DNA of 64,000 nt from Bidens hawaiensis (Eukaryota; Streptophyta; Magnoliopsida; Asterales; Asteraceae), in assembly GCA_021521415.1 (NCBI GenBank), contig JAIQDT010005440.1, positions 175,597 to 239,596 of the forward strand, given 5' to 3'. The translations under genes were made by a program, and so were the position numbers. This document shows, piece by piece, positions 1 through 11,382 of this stretch (positions within the stretch are counted from its first letter, which is position 1; every line of letters begins with the position of its first letter). The notes below the pieces were generated by a model, which was given only the letters and a program-made list of their open reading frames with translations, was not told the DNA's origin and ran no database searches.

Positions 1-1162
1 AATTGTTTATTTATATGAGTTTGCAACGATATACTACAATAATAATATTCAAATTCTACTTAATGGTATCTTTACTCAAATCATAAGTGATAATATATAT
101 ATATATATATATATATCGTTAACAAGTTAACCCATGTATATATATTATCTTATCTCTAATACCATTTTATTACATATCAAATTTGAGTTCCCAACGAAAT
201 TCTAAATTCAATACAATTTCCATTAAACCATAATCATTTAAATAATCATCTTATTTTATTATCATAAAATTTAGCTATTATAATTATTATCTGAAAAATT
301 CGGATATTACAATTAAACGAACGCTTAAGAAATTAGATAAACGAATGTGACCAATGGCGGATGTAGCTTATGAGGAGGGGTAGCGAATTTTCCCGTTAGT
401 GTAAAAAAAAGGTCGGTTTTCGTATTTCATTACCCTTGAACAAAAAATAACGTTACTCCTATATATTTTAAACCCAACCAATTTAATTTTTAAATTCAAA
501 AGGCCCAAACCAAAAAAAACTGATAACCCAAATAAAACAATAAAAAGAAAAGGAAGTAGACCTCAGACCTGGTACTCTGCTAATGACATTGCAACCAGCC
601 AACACCACGACACCTCCACCTCCAACCACCTACCGCTAGTCCGCCACCAGCCACCATCAGTTCACCTGGCCACTCCACCTCCGGCCTCTCATTCTTTCCG
701 GTAAGATTTTTTGTATTTAGGGTTTATATTTAAATTGGAATTGATTAAGTATTTAGGGTTATGTTTAGTTGGAATTAATAAGGGACTTAGCCCTTTAGTT
801 TTATGTGTAAATTAGAATTGATATTAGGTTTTTGGTTCAAATTTTGTTTAGGGAATTTGAAGGTGGGTAAACAGCCTCTTATTAGCAACCTTTTTAAACG
901 TTAAAGAAAAGAAAACGATGACATTGGTTCATCACCAATTAAAAATATTCCAACATCAAGTTCAAACATATGCGACTCTTTTATTTTCTTATTTAATTAA
1001 ATTAATATTGTGTTTATCAATAATTTAGTTGAGTAAACTTTAAAACTACTTATGGACAATATGTGTTTGATCTGATCGAAAGATATCAATAAAATCACTG
1101 TATTAGTAGGTTAATAAGTTTGAATAATTTTTACAATATCATTAAGCAAATAAGGTTGGGTT
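1..1162. other. AT-rich intergenic DNA, no gene seen
   Basis: No open reading frame or splice pattern here supports a gene. A short (AT)n run lies at about 91-117. Around 590-690 the plus strand is rich in CCACC/CACC triplets, a composition also seen inside the long-TIR elements at 1163-2314 and 56081-56776, so it may be a fragment of a similar element. The rest is A/T-rich sequence without recognisable boundaries. Confidence 0.5.
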
Positions 1163-2314
1163 AGAATAAAGTGCCAAAATCGTCCCTGAGGTTTGGTAAA
1201 CAATGCGACTTTCGTCCAAAAAGTTTCGTTTTTGCATATGGACCATTAAGGTTTCATACTTGCCAATTGGGTCCAAATCATTAACTCTTTTTGTTATCAC
1301 CATTAAGTCAAGGGCATATGTGTCTTTTTAGTTTAGTTATCATTTTTAAATCTCCTACCCAATTTCCCCAAATTCCAAACCACCAGATGCATCCCACCTA
1401 AAACTCATCCACAAATTTCAAACCTCCCACCCAATTATCCATTTCAAACCACCGATTCTATCCAACCACTAAGGTTTTCACCATCACAACCACTTCTGAC
1501 CCGCCATAATCTGAATCAAGAAGATAATACCTAATCCATCAAAGTTGAAAACAAATCCATGGGAAATTTTTAAATAAAATGAAAAAATGAAACCAGTTGT
1601 CATATTCGCGAGTTTTGAGCGGCAGTGGGTCGTGGTGCTGCTGCGGCTGCAAAGGGCGGTGTATGATAATGCGACGACGGCGTGTTGGTTGAAGGAATTT
1701 TTAGGGTTGTGTTGTAGAGATCGGAAAATTGAAGAGATATTTAGGGTTAGGGTTAGGGTTAGGGTTGGAGCTTGTGATTAAATATTGTATACTGGCCGGA
1801 AAATCGAGGTGAAATGGGGTCGTGGCGGTTTCAGGCAACAATGATGGGCGAGAGTTGCAGGAAGCGGCAGTGAGAGAGCTTACTTGGTATGTTGCCGAAG
1901 ACTGAATTCTGCGATCGTCAAGTCGAGATTGAGGCCGGAGGCGGTCCAAGGAGTTGAGGACTGACATTGGTTACAGAGGGTTCAGGAGTGTTTGGCGATG
2001 AGGAAGAAGATGGTGTTTATGGTTGTGGGTGGGGGTGGGATGTGGTGATGGGGTAGGGTAGGGATTAAGTAGATGAATTGGGGTGGTGGGTCCAGTTAAT
2101 TTGTTTTATTAGGTTTTTGTAATTTATTTATTATTATTTTTAAATAATTATATAAAGACACGTTTACCCTTCGTTTAACGTTAAAAAACTGATTGTTTTA
2201 ACGATTTGGACGAAATTCGTAATAATTGAGAAACCTGAATGGTCCAGATGCAAAAAAAAAAAAAAAAACTTTTTTAGACAAAAGTAGCGATCGACGATTA
2301 TGGCACTTTACTCT
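1163..2314. mobile_element. Non-autonomous long-TIR DNA transposon
   Basis: The two ends are long imperfect inverted repeats. About 170 bases from 1163 (AGAATAAAGTGCC...) pair with the reverse complement of about 2150-2314 (AGAGTAAAGTGCC...), including shared blocks GGACCAT, AAGG/CAGGTTTC and GTCCAAATC. No transposase is encoded; the interior is low-complexity, CCACC-rich sequence with a TTAGGG run. The long TIRs suggest a Mutator-like non-autonomous element. I could not find a clean 9-bp target duplication (flanks GGTTGGGTT and GATGGTGAG), so family and exact ends are uncertain. Confidence 0.65.
1741..1766 (+). repeat. Short TTAGGG telomere-like run
   Basis: Four consecutive TTAGGG units followed by TTGG lie inside the long-TIR element. 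The usual plant telomere unit is TTTAGGG, so this six-base version is probably a local simple repeat and not a relic of a chromosome end. Confidence 0.8.
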
Positions 2315-2507
2315 GATGGTGAGTACTAGACATATATAAGCCGTAATCTTCAAATGGCCATTTAAACACCAACCTTAGTTATAAACGGTTATTCCATGGA
2401 TCCTCAAATGATCGTTTGAAAATAATGTGTGATTATATCGTGAGTGGAGGTGTATAACATGACCAACTTCTGAACCCTTCAAATTCAACCAAAACCCCAC
2501 AATTTCC

Positions 2508-2514
2508 TATAAAA
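2508..2514 (+). promoter_or_regulatory. TATA box of the GDSL gene
   Basis: TATAAAA lies 50 bases before the ATG at 2564. Initiation about 25-30 bases downstream would give a 5' UTR of only about 20-30 bases. Upstream sequence to 2315 shows no other clear element. Inferred from position and consensus only. Confidence 0.6.
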
Positions 2515-2563
2515 TCTTCCACCAAAATTCCAAACAAAACCAAAGATAAAAGAAGACTCAACC

Positions 2564-5380
2564 ATGGCTATACCCTTAACATTTCTAGCAGTTTTCGCTG
2601 CGCCGATCATCGCAATGGCAGCTAATAACACTTCAGCCCCCGCTCCTTATTCACTCGTCATCTTCATCTTCGGCGACTCTTTAACAGAAGTCGGCAACAA
2701 TAACTACTTAAGATACTCACTTGCTAGATCGGATTTTCCGTTCTATGGTATTGATTACACCAACAAAAAACCCACCGGCCGGTTCAGTAACGGACGAACC
2801 ATTGGCGATATTATATGTACGTAAGTAAACATGCACTTCTTCATGCTACATTTTAAAAGTATCTCCATTTTGATTTTGATTTTTTTTTTTGGCTTCCGTT
2901 GCAGCTGAGAAACTTGGAATTCCATCTCCACCACCTTACCTTTCATTAAATCCAAACGATGATGCGGTGTTGAAAGGAGTTAATTATGCATCCGGTGGTG
3001 CTGGGATTCTAAATGACACCGGAGTCTATTTTGTAAGATTTGATTTTTTTATTAATCCGAATATTGTTCTGCCAGCATGCCTTCTCCTCCTTTATCCAAG
3101 AGCGTCAAAAAATTGGAACAGTTGGGTAATGGTGATTGGTGAGCTAAAGACTTACCGCGGATCCAAACGTTGTTCAAAAATATTTGGAATATTGTAGTCG
3201 TGTTAATTTGTTCTTTCTTGATTTCTGGGACTCATTGATTATTGTTTAGCAGATTCAAAGAATATCGTTTGACGATCAAATAGGTAATTTTGAGAACACA
3301 ATAAAGGTGATCAAGAAGAAGATAGGAGCATATTCTGCTAATCTTCTTGTACATAAGGCCATCTACTACATTGAAATGGGTAAGACAGATGATCGAGGTG
3401 GAAAAGCGCTGAATTTTGTAGGAATTGACTCAATTGAGTGAGTATATAACTTACTTTTCTGGTTTTCGACAGGTAGCAACGATTACATAAATAATTTTCT
3501 GCAACCGTTTCTTCCTGATAGTCGAAGATACACCCATGAGCAGTTTCTGGGGATTTTAAGCTCGAAATTGGGAGAACAGTTAACGGTAAGCATGAAACGA
3601 ATGGGGAAAACAAGTGAACCATGGATTTTGTGGTACTTAAAGACACTACGAAACAAATAAGTCTCATTATGTCGATAAAGGTGTTATCGACGAATATCCG
3701 GTCGGTAAACGGCTGTCGGAAATATGCCCATGGGTGATCACATTTGCGGCAGATCAATTACCGGCGGATATTAGTAAGAATCATTGGCAAACTATTACCG
3801 ACGGATCACCAACGACTTTCGTAAGCCATCGGAAGTAGATGTTTCAGAAGGAACAATAGCGATAACTTATCGGTTACCAACTGATTCCTTAAATATTTAC
3901 TGACAATTTGTCTTTGGTAATATGTAAATAGGGATAAAGTTATACCATAAAATGAGGCAAAAATAAAAAGGTTAGAAAAAGCATTTATAGCTACACAAAA
4001 AAACTCCTCAAAAAAAAATTAATAAAAAAATCATAACTCAAAATTTAATAAAAAAACAAAATAAAATAAAAACACAAAAATGTTTCCACCGTCTTTCTTG
4101 TTCTTAAAAAAAAACAATGTAAGGGAAAAAGATCATTGTAACTTTTTATTTATCATTGTGTTTTGTGTTTATTTTTGTCATTGATTGTGTATTTTTTTCC
4201 TTAACATTGCGTTATATTACATAACATTTTGTTATATTTTGTGATCTATTGTGTCTTTTTTTTTAATTATAATTGTGTCTTTTGTTCATTTTCGTAGTTG
4301 TGTTGTTTCGGCATTGTGTCTTTTCGGTGTTTTTTTTTATACGGGAATGACGAGGGAAACATTTACTTTTTAAATTTTTTCGTTTTCTATATATATTTTG
4401 AGTTATGATTTTTTTATTATTATTTTTTGAATTTTTTAGGGGTTTTTTGTATATTCACAAATCCTTCTTGCGTTTTTTATTTTTATATCCTTGTGTATTT
4501 TAACTTTAGAAAAATTCTGAAAACTAAAAATTATAAAATGCACCAGAGATGATAAAAAAATATAGCATAAACCAAATATAAATTTAATTTTAATAAATTT
4601 AAATACAAGATACACATGTACTTTTTCGTTGGTAATACTCCTATGTTTAATAGTGAAAAGCTTATCCAAGTTTTGTTTTTGGTGATAAAAGAGGCTTTAC
4701 ACGCTTGGGGCACGAAAGATGATTTTTCATACGCTTGGACCTCTTGGATGCATGCCTTCGCAACGAGCGAAATCAAGCACGAATCAATGCTTGGATCAAG
4801 TGAACAAATGGGTAGTTCAGTTTAACTCGAAAATGAAAAGGTTGATAAACGTCCTAAATGCCCGGCTCAAAAAAGTACAACTTACTTTTGTGGATACTTA
4901 TGAAGATGGTTTAGATTTGGTGGAAAACCCTAGCAAATATGGTAAGCCCTGGCTCCTGTCCCTTAAACTTGTAGAGTTAATCAACAACATATCAAAATAA
5001 AGGAAAGCTGCTTAGACAAAAAAATGGAGACTTAATTTGTTGCGTTGTGTTTCTGTTTAGGTTTCAAGGTGTCAAATACGTCGTGTTGCGGAGTCGAAAC
5101 GGCTGTAGGAGGATTATGCTTGTCGTATGCACATGTTTGTGACAACCGAAGTGAATATGTATTTTGGGACGCGTTTCATCCTTCTGATGCCGCAAATATT
5201 ATTTTGGCTGATCGTTTCTTTTCTAAATTGTTCACTACCTCCAATTGTTCGATTAATTCGACATCTAATTATTCATTAAAGGTTATATCATGCAAATTAT
5301 TTTTTACCTTACAATATAAAGGCAGGCCAATTCATTCAAGCATATTCGAACCCGGCCTACAAATGTGTTGCATTTTTTAA
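2564..5380 (+). CDS. GDSL esterase/lipase (SGNH hydrolase), six exons
   Basis: Proposed exons: 2564-2816, 2905-3032, 3253-3379, 3473-3585, 4692-4941 and 5061-5380. All five introns are GT-AG and the joined frame is open for 396 residues, a usual length for plant GDSL lipases. Residues 1-19 are a hydrophobic signal peptide, so the product is probably secreted to the apoplast or wall. Family blocks are complete: FGDSLTEVGNN with nucleophile Ser39 (block I), NYASGGAG near 111-118 (block II, oxyanion Gly), GSND at 170-173 (block III, Gly170/Asn172) and WDAFHP with Asp327/His330 (block V). GLGPLGC-like and SCC motifs also match the family. It should hydrolyse acyl esters of lipids or cutin-like polymers; the substrate cannot be read from sequence. 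It resembles the Arabidopsis group containing At5g37690 (from memory). Intron 4 is unusually long because it holds a MITE. The C-terminal tail after about residue 350 is less conserved and could be altered by an unseen intron. Confidence 0.88.
3586..4691 (+). other. Long intron 4 of the GDSL gene
   Basis: The donor is ACG|GTAAGC at 3586 and the acceptor ATAAAAG|AGG ends at 4691. The joined reading (EQLT followed by RLYTLGARK) fits the expected family sequence without a gap. At 1106 bases it is 5-12 times longer than the other introns (88, 220, 93 and 119 bases). About half is a MITE at roughly 3955-4490. The 5' part (3600-3900) is GC-richer, with several CGG/CCG steps, and may be another unrecognised insertion. 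Confidence 0.8.
3955..4490. mobile_element. MITE copy 1 (in GDSL intron 4)
   Basis: Long imperfect inverted arms: left arm about 3955-4120, reading outwards-in through ATAAAAATAAAAA, TCATAACTCAAAAT and AAATGTTTCC. The right arm, about 4340-4490, carries the complements (GGAAACATTT, ATTTTGAGTTATGA). The centre holds imperfect repeats of CATTGTGTCTTTT. There is no coding capacity. The same family is present at about 8046-8622 and, with its arms inside-out, at about 57232-57482. End positions are approximate and no target duplication was resolved. Confidence 0.75.
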
Positions 5381-6202
5381 ATAAGAACTTGTTCCTAGCT
5401 GAATATTCTTCAATTGGATTATCTTGTTCATTATATGATACTCAATTATGACTATGAGTATTTTATAGCTAGCAAGTTAACTTTTAAAAAGCTCATTTCT
5501 TTTCTTGTTTTCTTTTTTCGTTTCCCTGAAAACCTAATTAGTCTATGGTTAACCAACGAGGCTAGTTAAGTTTTCCATATACCATTAAAGAGGTTATGAT
5601 AAGAAACCGATGAAAACAAGATTTGAACCTAAGATTTCTACTAAAGGGAACTCAAACGTTTACCAATGCGTCACTTATTTAAGGTTTTAAAGAATTGTTA
5701 TTATGTGTAAGATTTGAACCTACCACATAATATAATATGATCTTGTTTTATGTGAAAAATCAACATGTTTAAATGTACGTGGTACCATAGTAGTTTTGGA
5801 ACATGATGTGCAGAATGCCGATAAGAAAAGAATGAATCACCTTCCTGTATAAAGTTTCCCAAGTATGACATACCTTCTCCTACAATGTCATGTGTGTGTG
5901 TCACCCTCTCGAATATGCCTCTAATTATTAACCCTATTAAACAAGAATTTGCATGATTCCTAATAACTCTAATTAAAGCAATTAAATTCATATTAAGTGG
6001 TAATCAGACATAATCTATACAATCAATTAGTACTTTTGTTGCTTTGAATTCCCAAACACCACGCATGAGTTCATTGTTCAAGCATATACTCTTATTGTTC
6101 AAGCATATACTCTTTGTTGCTATACGTTATATTTACTAACATTTTTAATCTAGAACATATATTTTATAATCATTTGGTTCAGCCCAAATAATTAAGCTTG
6201 AC
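5381..6202. other. GDSL 3' flank; possible SINE-like fragment
   Basis: Downstream of the GDSL stop the sequence is A/T-rich with no supported gene. On the minus strand around 5620-5680, a GGTTCAAATC string resembles a Pol III B-box and lies downstream of GTGACGCATTGG, an A-box-like stretch. This arrangement is typical of tRNA-derived SINEs. No 3' tail or target duplication was found for it, so it is only a weak suggestion. Confidence 0.35.
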
Positions 6203-6213
6203 TATAGTTTGAT
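6203..6213 (+). repeat. SINE target-site duplication, left copy
   Basis: TATAGTTTGAT here is repeated exactly at 6362-6372, on the other side of the SINE. A direct repeat of 11 bases is the expected length for L1-type target-primed insertion. Confidence 0.85.
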
Positions 6214-6361
6214 ACAAAACTACTTTCGAGCCGGGGGTCTCACCGGAAGCAGCCTCTCTATTCCTACGGGATAGAGATAAGGCTGTCTACATCTTACCCT
6301 CCTCAGACCCTACTATAGCTTTGCTATTGGTGGGATATACTGAGTACGATGATGATGATGA
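6214..6361 (+). mobile_element. Short SINE (Au/TS-like 3' half)
   Basis: A block of about 148 bases carries GGTCTC...GGAAGCAGCCTCTCTATTCC, AAGGCTGTCTACATCTTACC and CCTCAGACCC, and ends in a (GATGAT)n tail. This matches the widespread Au/TS type plant SINE 3' region as I know it. It is flanked by an exact 11-bp target duplication. The 5' Pol III promoter half appears to be missing, so this is a 5'-truncated copy that still has both duplications, implying truncation at insertion. Confidence 0.85.
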
Positions 6362-6372
6362 TATAGTTTGAT

Positions 6373-7316
6373 TTCCCATGATTTATTTTCCTCTAAAACA
6401 AGTAAAACAGGTTTTCATGCAAATCAATCTAGTGCTCAATAAAACCATAGCTCAAATTAAATCAAATGGTAAATGAATTAATTTACAAACGCATACTCTT
6501 TGTTGCTAATTTGGTATACGCCATATAGTCGATATCGCTGATATATCACCGATATATCAGTGATATATCGGTTATCGGTCCCTTGGCGATATATAAGTCA
6601 AAATATCGGCACAGAATATCAAGACCGATAATATCAATGATATTGGCCGATATTGGACTAATTCAGTGTTTTAAGTCTTAATTGTCAACTTTTAGTGTTC
6701 AATGTCATTGTTTTAAGCATATATGTTATACTAGGTAGTAACATGTGTATTACACGGGCTGAAAATATAGTAAAATGCAAATATGAAAAAATCTTTATAT
6801 ACTTGAACAATTTGTAAATTTTGACATAGTATAAAGTGATCATTTCACATAATTTTTTTGTTTTTTTTAATGAGATCAGATCGAAAACACGAAAGTCACA
6901 TCGAGACCAATTTACATATATAAGTAAAAAATATTCAAAATGGGTGACCCATAAGGAAGACGAATGATAAAAAAAATTTATTATTAAATTAAATAAAATG
7001 GAATTTTTGTGATTAAACATAAGAAAAGTGCGTGGAAGTTTTGTGATTGCAAAGAAAAAATTAATTACGAATTTAGCAACAGAGCATACTTGGATATGGA
7101 ACTATTGTGATCAACATGCTTGTTTAGCTTTAGCAAAAAGCATATGATTCAAAACGATTTCAAATTGCAAAGAGGTTTTGGTATTTATAACATCATGGAG
7201 CTGCTAATATGTTATGTAGATAATTGAAAAATTTATGGAAACGCAATCATTTCTTTATAATATTTAAATTGATTAGTATTTTTATAAAACAAAATGAATT
7301 ACGATAGTAGAAATCT
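6373..7316. other. Gene-free stretch with GATATATC repeats and a Helitron-like end
   Basis: No gene is supported. Between about 6525 and 6660 the string CGATAT/GATATATC recurs in both orientations many times, giving dense overlapping palindromes. At about 6727-6750 the minus strand reads a short GTGTAATACAC hairpin followed by CTAG and then T, which is what a Helitron 3' end looks like. The remaining bases to 7316 are A/T-rich and unassigned. Confidence 0.4.
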
Positions 7317-7889
7317 AATCTAACTCTACTAATAAAAGAAAATAATGAGATGATGTGGCAATCCCACATTGATTTTTGGTCTAATCTCTCTTCTCATTCA
7401 TTCTATCTATCCATGGGTTATGGGCAAAAACTATTTTGACAAATGAGTTATAATTTCCTTTATAATCTTTCATCCCATTCTTCCTATCTATCCATGGGTC
7501 ATGGGCCAAATATAATTTTGACAAATGTGTTATAATTTCTTTTTTAATTCTCTAATTACTCATCTTATTTATCCTTCATATACATGGTTCATGGGTCAAA
7601 ACAATTTTGACAAATGGGTTATAATTTCTCTTCTAATTTTCTAATATCTTATTTCATTCATTATAGTTGTCGATGGGTATGAGTCAAAACAATTTAGACA
7701 AATGTTGTATATTGTTGTAATAAGTCATCTCATTCTAATTTGTAAATTTGAGATTATAGACTTCTTATTATTTGTAGTATATATTTTATTTTCTTCTTAC
7801 CTTTAATTTTGTTAATTTTTTCAAAACGCATACCTTATTTATTTTTATTACTTAGCAAATCCCGTATAATATACGGGTTCAAAAGCTAG
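7317..7889 (+). mobile_element. Non-autonomous Helitron
   Basis: The 3' end is diagnostic: a hairpin CCCGTAT-AAT-ATACGGG at 7861-7877, then TTCAAAAG, then CTAG at 7886-7889 followed by T. The 5' end is less exact; TC occurs near 7317 and 7325, before CTACTAATAAAAG. Inside, from about 7380 to 7720, four imperfect direct repeats of about 85-95 bases share CTATCCATGGGT, GGGTCAAAA, TTTTGACAAATG and TTATAATTTC. No Rep/helicase is encoded. Confidence 0.75.
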
Positions 7890-8045
7890 TGATAAATATA
7901 TGCAATTTAAGGATTTAATATTTTTTAGGTTGGTCTTCTAAAGTTTCGCAAGAAAAATAAAACGGAAAGTAAACCTGGTAAATTTAGTACTACCACAAAA
8001 ATACATATATGTATTATATAAATTGGTCAAGTTATTCTACAAGAA

Positions 8046-8622
8046 GAGATAAAAATAAAAGTTATAAGAAGGATTTGTAGTCATACAAAAAAAATCTCAA
8101 AAAAATATAAAAAATAAATTAATAAAAAAATCATAACTCAAAATTTAATAAAAAAACAAAAAAAAAGTAAAAACACAAAAATGTTTCCACCGTCTTCCTC
8201 GCTCTTAAAAAATAATGTTAAGGAAAAATATCATTGTGTCTTTTTGTTTATCATTATGTTTTGTGTATATTTTTGTTATTGAATGTGTCTTTTTTTTCCC
8301 TTTGACATTGTGTCTTTTTTTCTTGATATTGTATTATATTACTCAACATTGTTTTATATTTTGTTCGGCATTGTGTTATATTTTGCGATCTATTATCTCT
8401 TTTTTTAGTTATAATTATGTTTTTTGTTCATTTTCGTCAAAGCATTGTGTCTTTTCACAGTTTTTTTTAACGGGAATGACAGGGGAAACATTTTGGTTTT
8501 TAAATTTTTTCGATTTCTATTCATATTTTGAGTTATGATTTTTTTATTATTATCATTGAATTTTTTTTGAACGGTTTTTTGTGTGTCACAACTCTTTCTC
8601 ACTTTTCTCATATTTGTATCCC
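8046..8622. mobile_element. MITE copy 2
   Basis: Same family and arm order as the copy in GDSL intron 4: TCATAACTCAAAAT and AAATGTTTCCACCGTC in the left arm, GGGGAAACATTT and ATTTTGAGTTATGA in the right arm, with CATTGTGTCTTTTT-like repeats between. The outer ends (GAGATAAAAATAAAAG and the complement of TTTGTATCCC) suggest termini starting GGGATA. No coding potential. Confidence 0.75.
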
Positions 8623-8698
8623 TTTTTATTTTAATTTTTCCATATATTAAATTAGTAGGCTACATCCCGTGTTACACACTGATGGAAAATATATAAAA

Positions 8699-8699
<1 letters not shown>

Positions 8700-8738
<39 letters not shown>
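8700..8738. repeat. (AT)n microsatellite at the left edge of element A
   Basis: About 17 AT dinucleotides run directly into the left LTR of element A. The right flank of A also begins with ATATATATAT, so A seems to have landed in a TA-rich tract. This also blurs its target duplication. Confidence 0.8.
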
Positions 8739-8741
<3 letters not shown>

Positions 8742-9796
8742 AAGGCTACTTTCTCGCTGGTTGGATTTACTCATTCACATAATTCGTAAAATCAGAGTTA
8801 ATTAAAACATTTCGCAGAAATAAAAGTCATTAATTCATTCGTACATAACATAAACATCTTGTCTTAAAATATCATAACATAAGTCTTAAACATAAAACAT
8901 AAATGACACGGGTGTCTTCTTCATAGCGATGCCAGTCTTCCTCTTATTGCCATGTGTTCTCATCAAGCAACTTGTCTCATTCTGCTTGTATGCGTGCATA
9001 CTAAAAGTCAGCTACGCTGAGTGAGTTCTAGTTATTTAACATACATTACATTCACTTCCTTACCAATATGCGTCCGAAGATATGTATGAATACTTACCTG
9101 TTCGTCTATCATTCAATCATACATACATACATACATTCGTACTTCTTACTAACCACATACCTCGGATACTATAAAGATCCGGTCCTCACTTACCTTGGAT
9201 ATTATAAGGGTCTAGACCTTACATACCTCGGAATTAATAAGGATCCGGGGTTCTACATACCTTGGATAACCTCAGAGTCCAGTCCCTACTTACCTTGGAT
9301 ATTATCAGGGTCCAGTACCCTACATACCTCGGTTATTATTAGGGCCCGGTGCCCTCTAACATACCATACCATTCTACCTTCGTTAATTTTCTTTCTACTT
9401 CCTTCAATCATAACTAATATAACAACTACGTGCCTACTAGTTAAACAATCCATATCATTCACATTCATACGCAAACATTTATATAATATACACTTACCAT
9501 TTAAGTTAAGTGTATAAATCTAAACACATCGTGGTATGCACATGCCCCAAAAACATAACACATAAAAGGGGCTAGAACTCACCTGGATCCTGTTACGTTC
9601 ACCGTTAATAGTAATTCCCTTCCTGAGTTGTGGGCGGCTAACTGTTTAATAAGGTACACGTATTAATCCTCTATAATCTTTTGTCCTTGATTTCTTAAGT
9701 TAATGGGGTTAACTTTTGAGTTAACCGAACCGACACGTAACCTTTTAAGTTGTTCTTGTCAATTAAATATATTTGACCTCATTTATTATCCTTATG

Positions 9797-9798
<2 letters not shown>

Positions 9799-9871
<73 letters not shown>
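9799..9871. repeat. (TA)n microsatellite in LTR A
   Basis: About 36 TA units. The homologous site in the other LTR copy (about 37461-37507) is much shorter, showing that the tract has changed length since the two LTRs were identical. Confidence 0.9.
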
Positions 9872-9872
<1 letters not shown>

Positions 9873-10374
9873 CACAATTTCCCCCTTGTTCGTACGTTCT
9901 TTTCAATTCCTTCATTTATAACGAGCTCTTACATTTAGGTGTTTCCAAACGGGTCCCAAAAAATCATCGGTTTGGCATAAGGCGAGTTACAAGTTCGGGT
10001 TTCGTTTATCTTATATCCTTTACGTTTACCTTTCCAGTCTAACATTATTATTATCATTATTATTAACAACTTACAATTATTATTATTATAAATTTATTAT
10101 TTAAGTATTAATATTATTGTAATACAATCTTTACTTATCATTGTTGTTATATATATGTATATGTATTATATTCACTTTGTTATTATTAATTCACGTTCTC
10201 ACGCATTTACAACTTAACGTTCCCTTAAGCGAGTTCTAGTTCCAAATGAGTCGTGTCTCGGGTTCGTGTCTTTGGCTCATTTTCTTCTTATATTCATTTA
10301 CTTGAGGCGGGTCATGGGTTGTTAGATGAGTCGGGTCTCGTTTACTTTCATGTCATCTTTCTTTTACCATTACG

Positions 10375-10377
<3 letters not shown>

Positions 10378-10413
<36 letters not shown>

Positions 10414-10430
10414 GTTATTATTATTATATT

Positions 10431-10474
<44 letters not shown>

Positions 10475-10517
10475 TTACTATAAACACCCAGGACCCCAAC
10501 CCCCCCCCCCCCCCCCG
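10378..10517. repeat. (TTA)n and C-run in LTR A
   Basis: A TTA triplet tract of nearly 100 bases is followed by a run of about 17 C. Both recur in the other LTR at about 38030-38083 and 38115-38128 with different lengths. Confidence 0.9.
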
Positions 10518-11382
10518 GCACCTTAACCTTATCCTTCCTCCCTTTTACCCCTCCTCCTTCTTCTCTCACTCCCGGCCTCCACCCCCGTCGGCCATAATAT
10601 CGACGGCAACACCACCGCCACCTCCTTCTTCCCTTCCCCCTCACCGGCTACCACCGGCCTCCCTATCTCCAGTCTCCATGGTGATATTTGTCCTCAACTT
10701 GCACCAAATATGTTCGCCTACAAGGATTTGTTCGGGTCCTTTCGCACACCTGGAATTCGCATGGGGTGCGGACCCCTCAACTTCGCACATCATGCGAACC
10801 CCCCAACTTCGCACCTCATGCGAACCCCTCAACTTCGCACAGTGGGATTCGCATGCCAAGTTCGCAATGCCAAAATTTCGCATCGCACAGGGATTTTGCA
10901 CGGCGTGCGAATTAGTGGTTTCACATAACGGGTTTCGCACGAAATGGGTTTGGATCTGGGTTCTATATCATCATACGGGCAGGGGAAAGATTTGGGTTCG
11001 GGTTTCTAGCAGGCCGTCAGGCTTTCGTCGCATCATCGGGTTTCATTCTCACGGCTGAAGACACATACATACATATGTATGTATATATATATATAGATCC
11101 GTACCCTGTATACTTTATTTAACCAAGATCCACGGCTTGGTTCGGGTTCGATTGCGATTATTTCAGGTTGTAATTGGTTCGGTTCGTTCTCGTTTTTAAC
11201 CCTCACTTGTTTGTTCGTTTATTACCGATTTTAAAGAAAAGAGAACAAAACGAAATGGATGTAATGTTTACCTTTTGGATTGGATGAACCTTAAATAACT
11301 TGAATGGATGAGATTGGATTTGAAATGTTTGTGTACAGGAGATTTATCCTTACGGTCAACAATTTTGACTGGCTGCATTTAG

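Larger units (their letters stand above)
8739..11342 (-). repeat. Element A 3' LTR, truncated
   Basis: It aligns by eye with 14387-14860 plus 36864-39118, ending at GTGTACA(G/T)GAGATTTA. The last ~260 bases present in the other LTR (39119-39379) are missing, and the sequence passes directly into pol. Features shared with the other copy: imperfect repeats CATACCTCGG...TTACCTTGGATATTA at 9150-9360, a long (TA)n at 9800-9871, (TTA)n at about 10378-10471, a C run at 10500, and a block rich in TTCGCA/TGCGAA at 10740-10945. Confidence 0.8.

Noticed and set aside
1741..1766. Interstitial telomere
   Set aside because: Only four units, of TTAGGG and not TTTAGGG, and inside a transposon.
8655..8680. 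Link between the left flank of A and the tandem array through a shared ~15-base string (GTAACACGGGATGTA type, also at 39666)
   Set aside because: Found in only one array unit and too short to prove common origin.
9703..10042. Open frames coding for Tyr-Ile repeats
   Set aside because: They are translations of the (TA)n microsatellite in LTR A; the same frames appear at 37365-37680 in the other LTR.
10326..10526. Open frame rich in Tyr/Ile ending in poly-Pro
   Set aside because: Product of the (TTA)n and C runs, not a protein.
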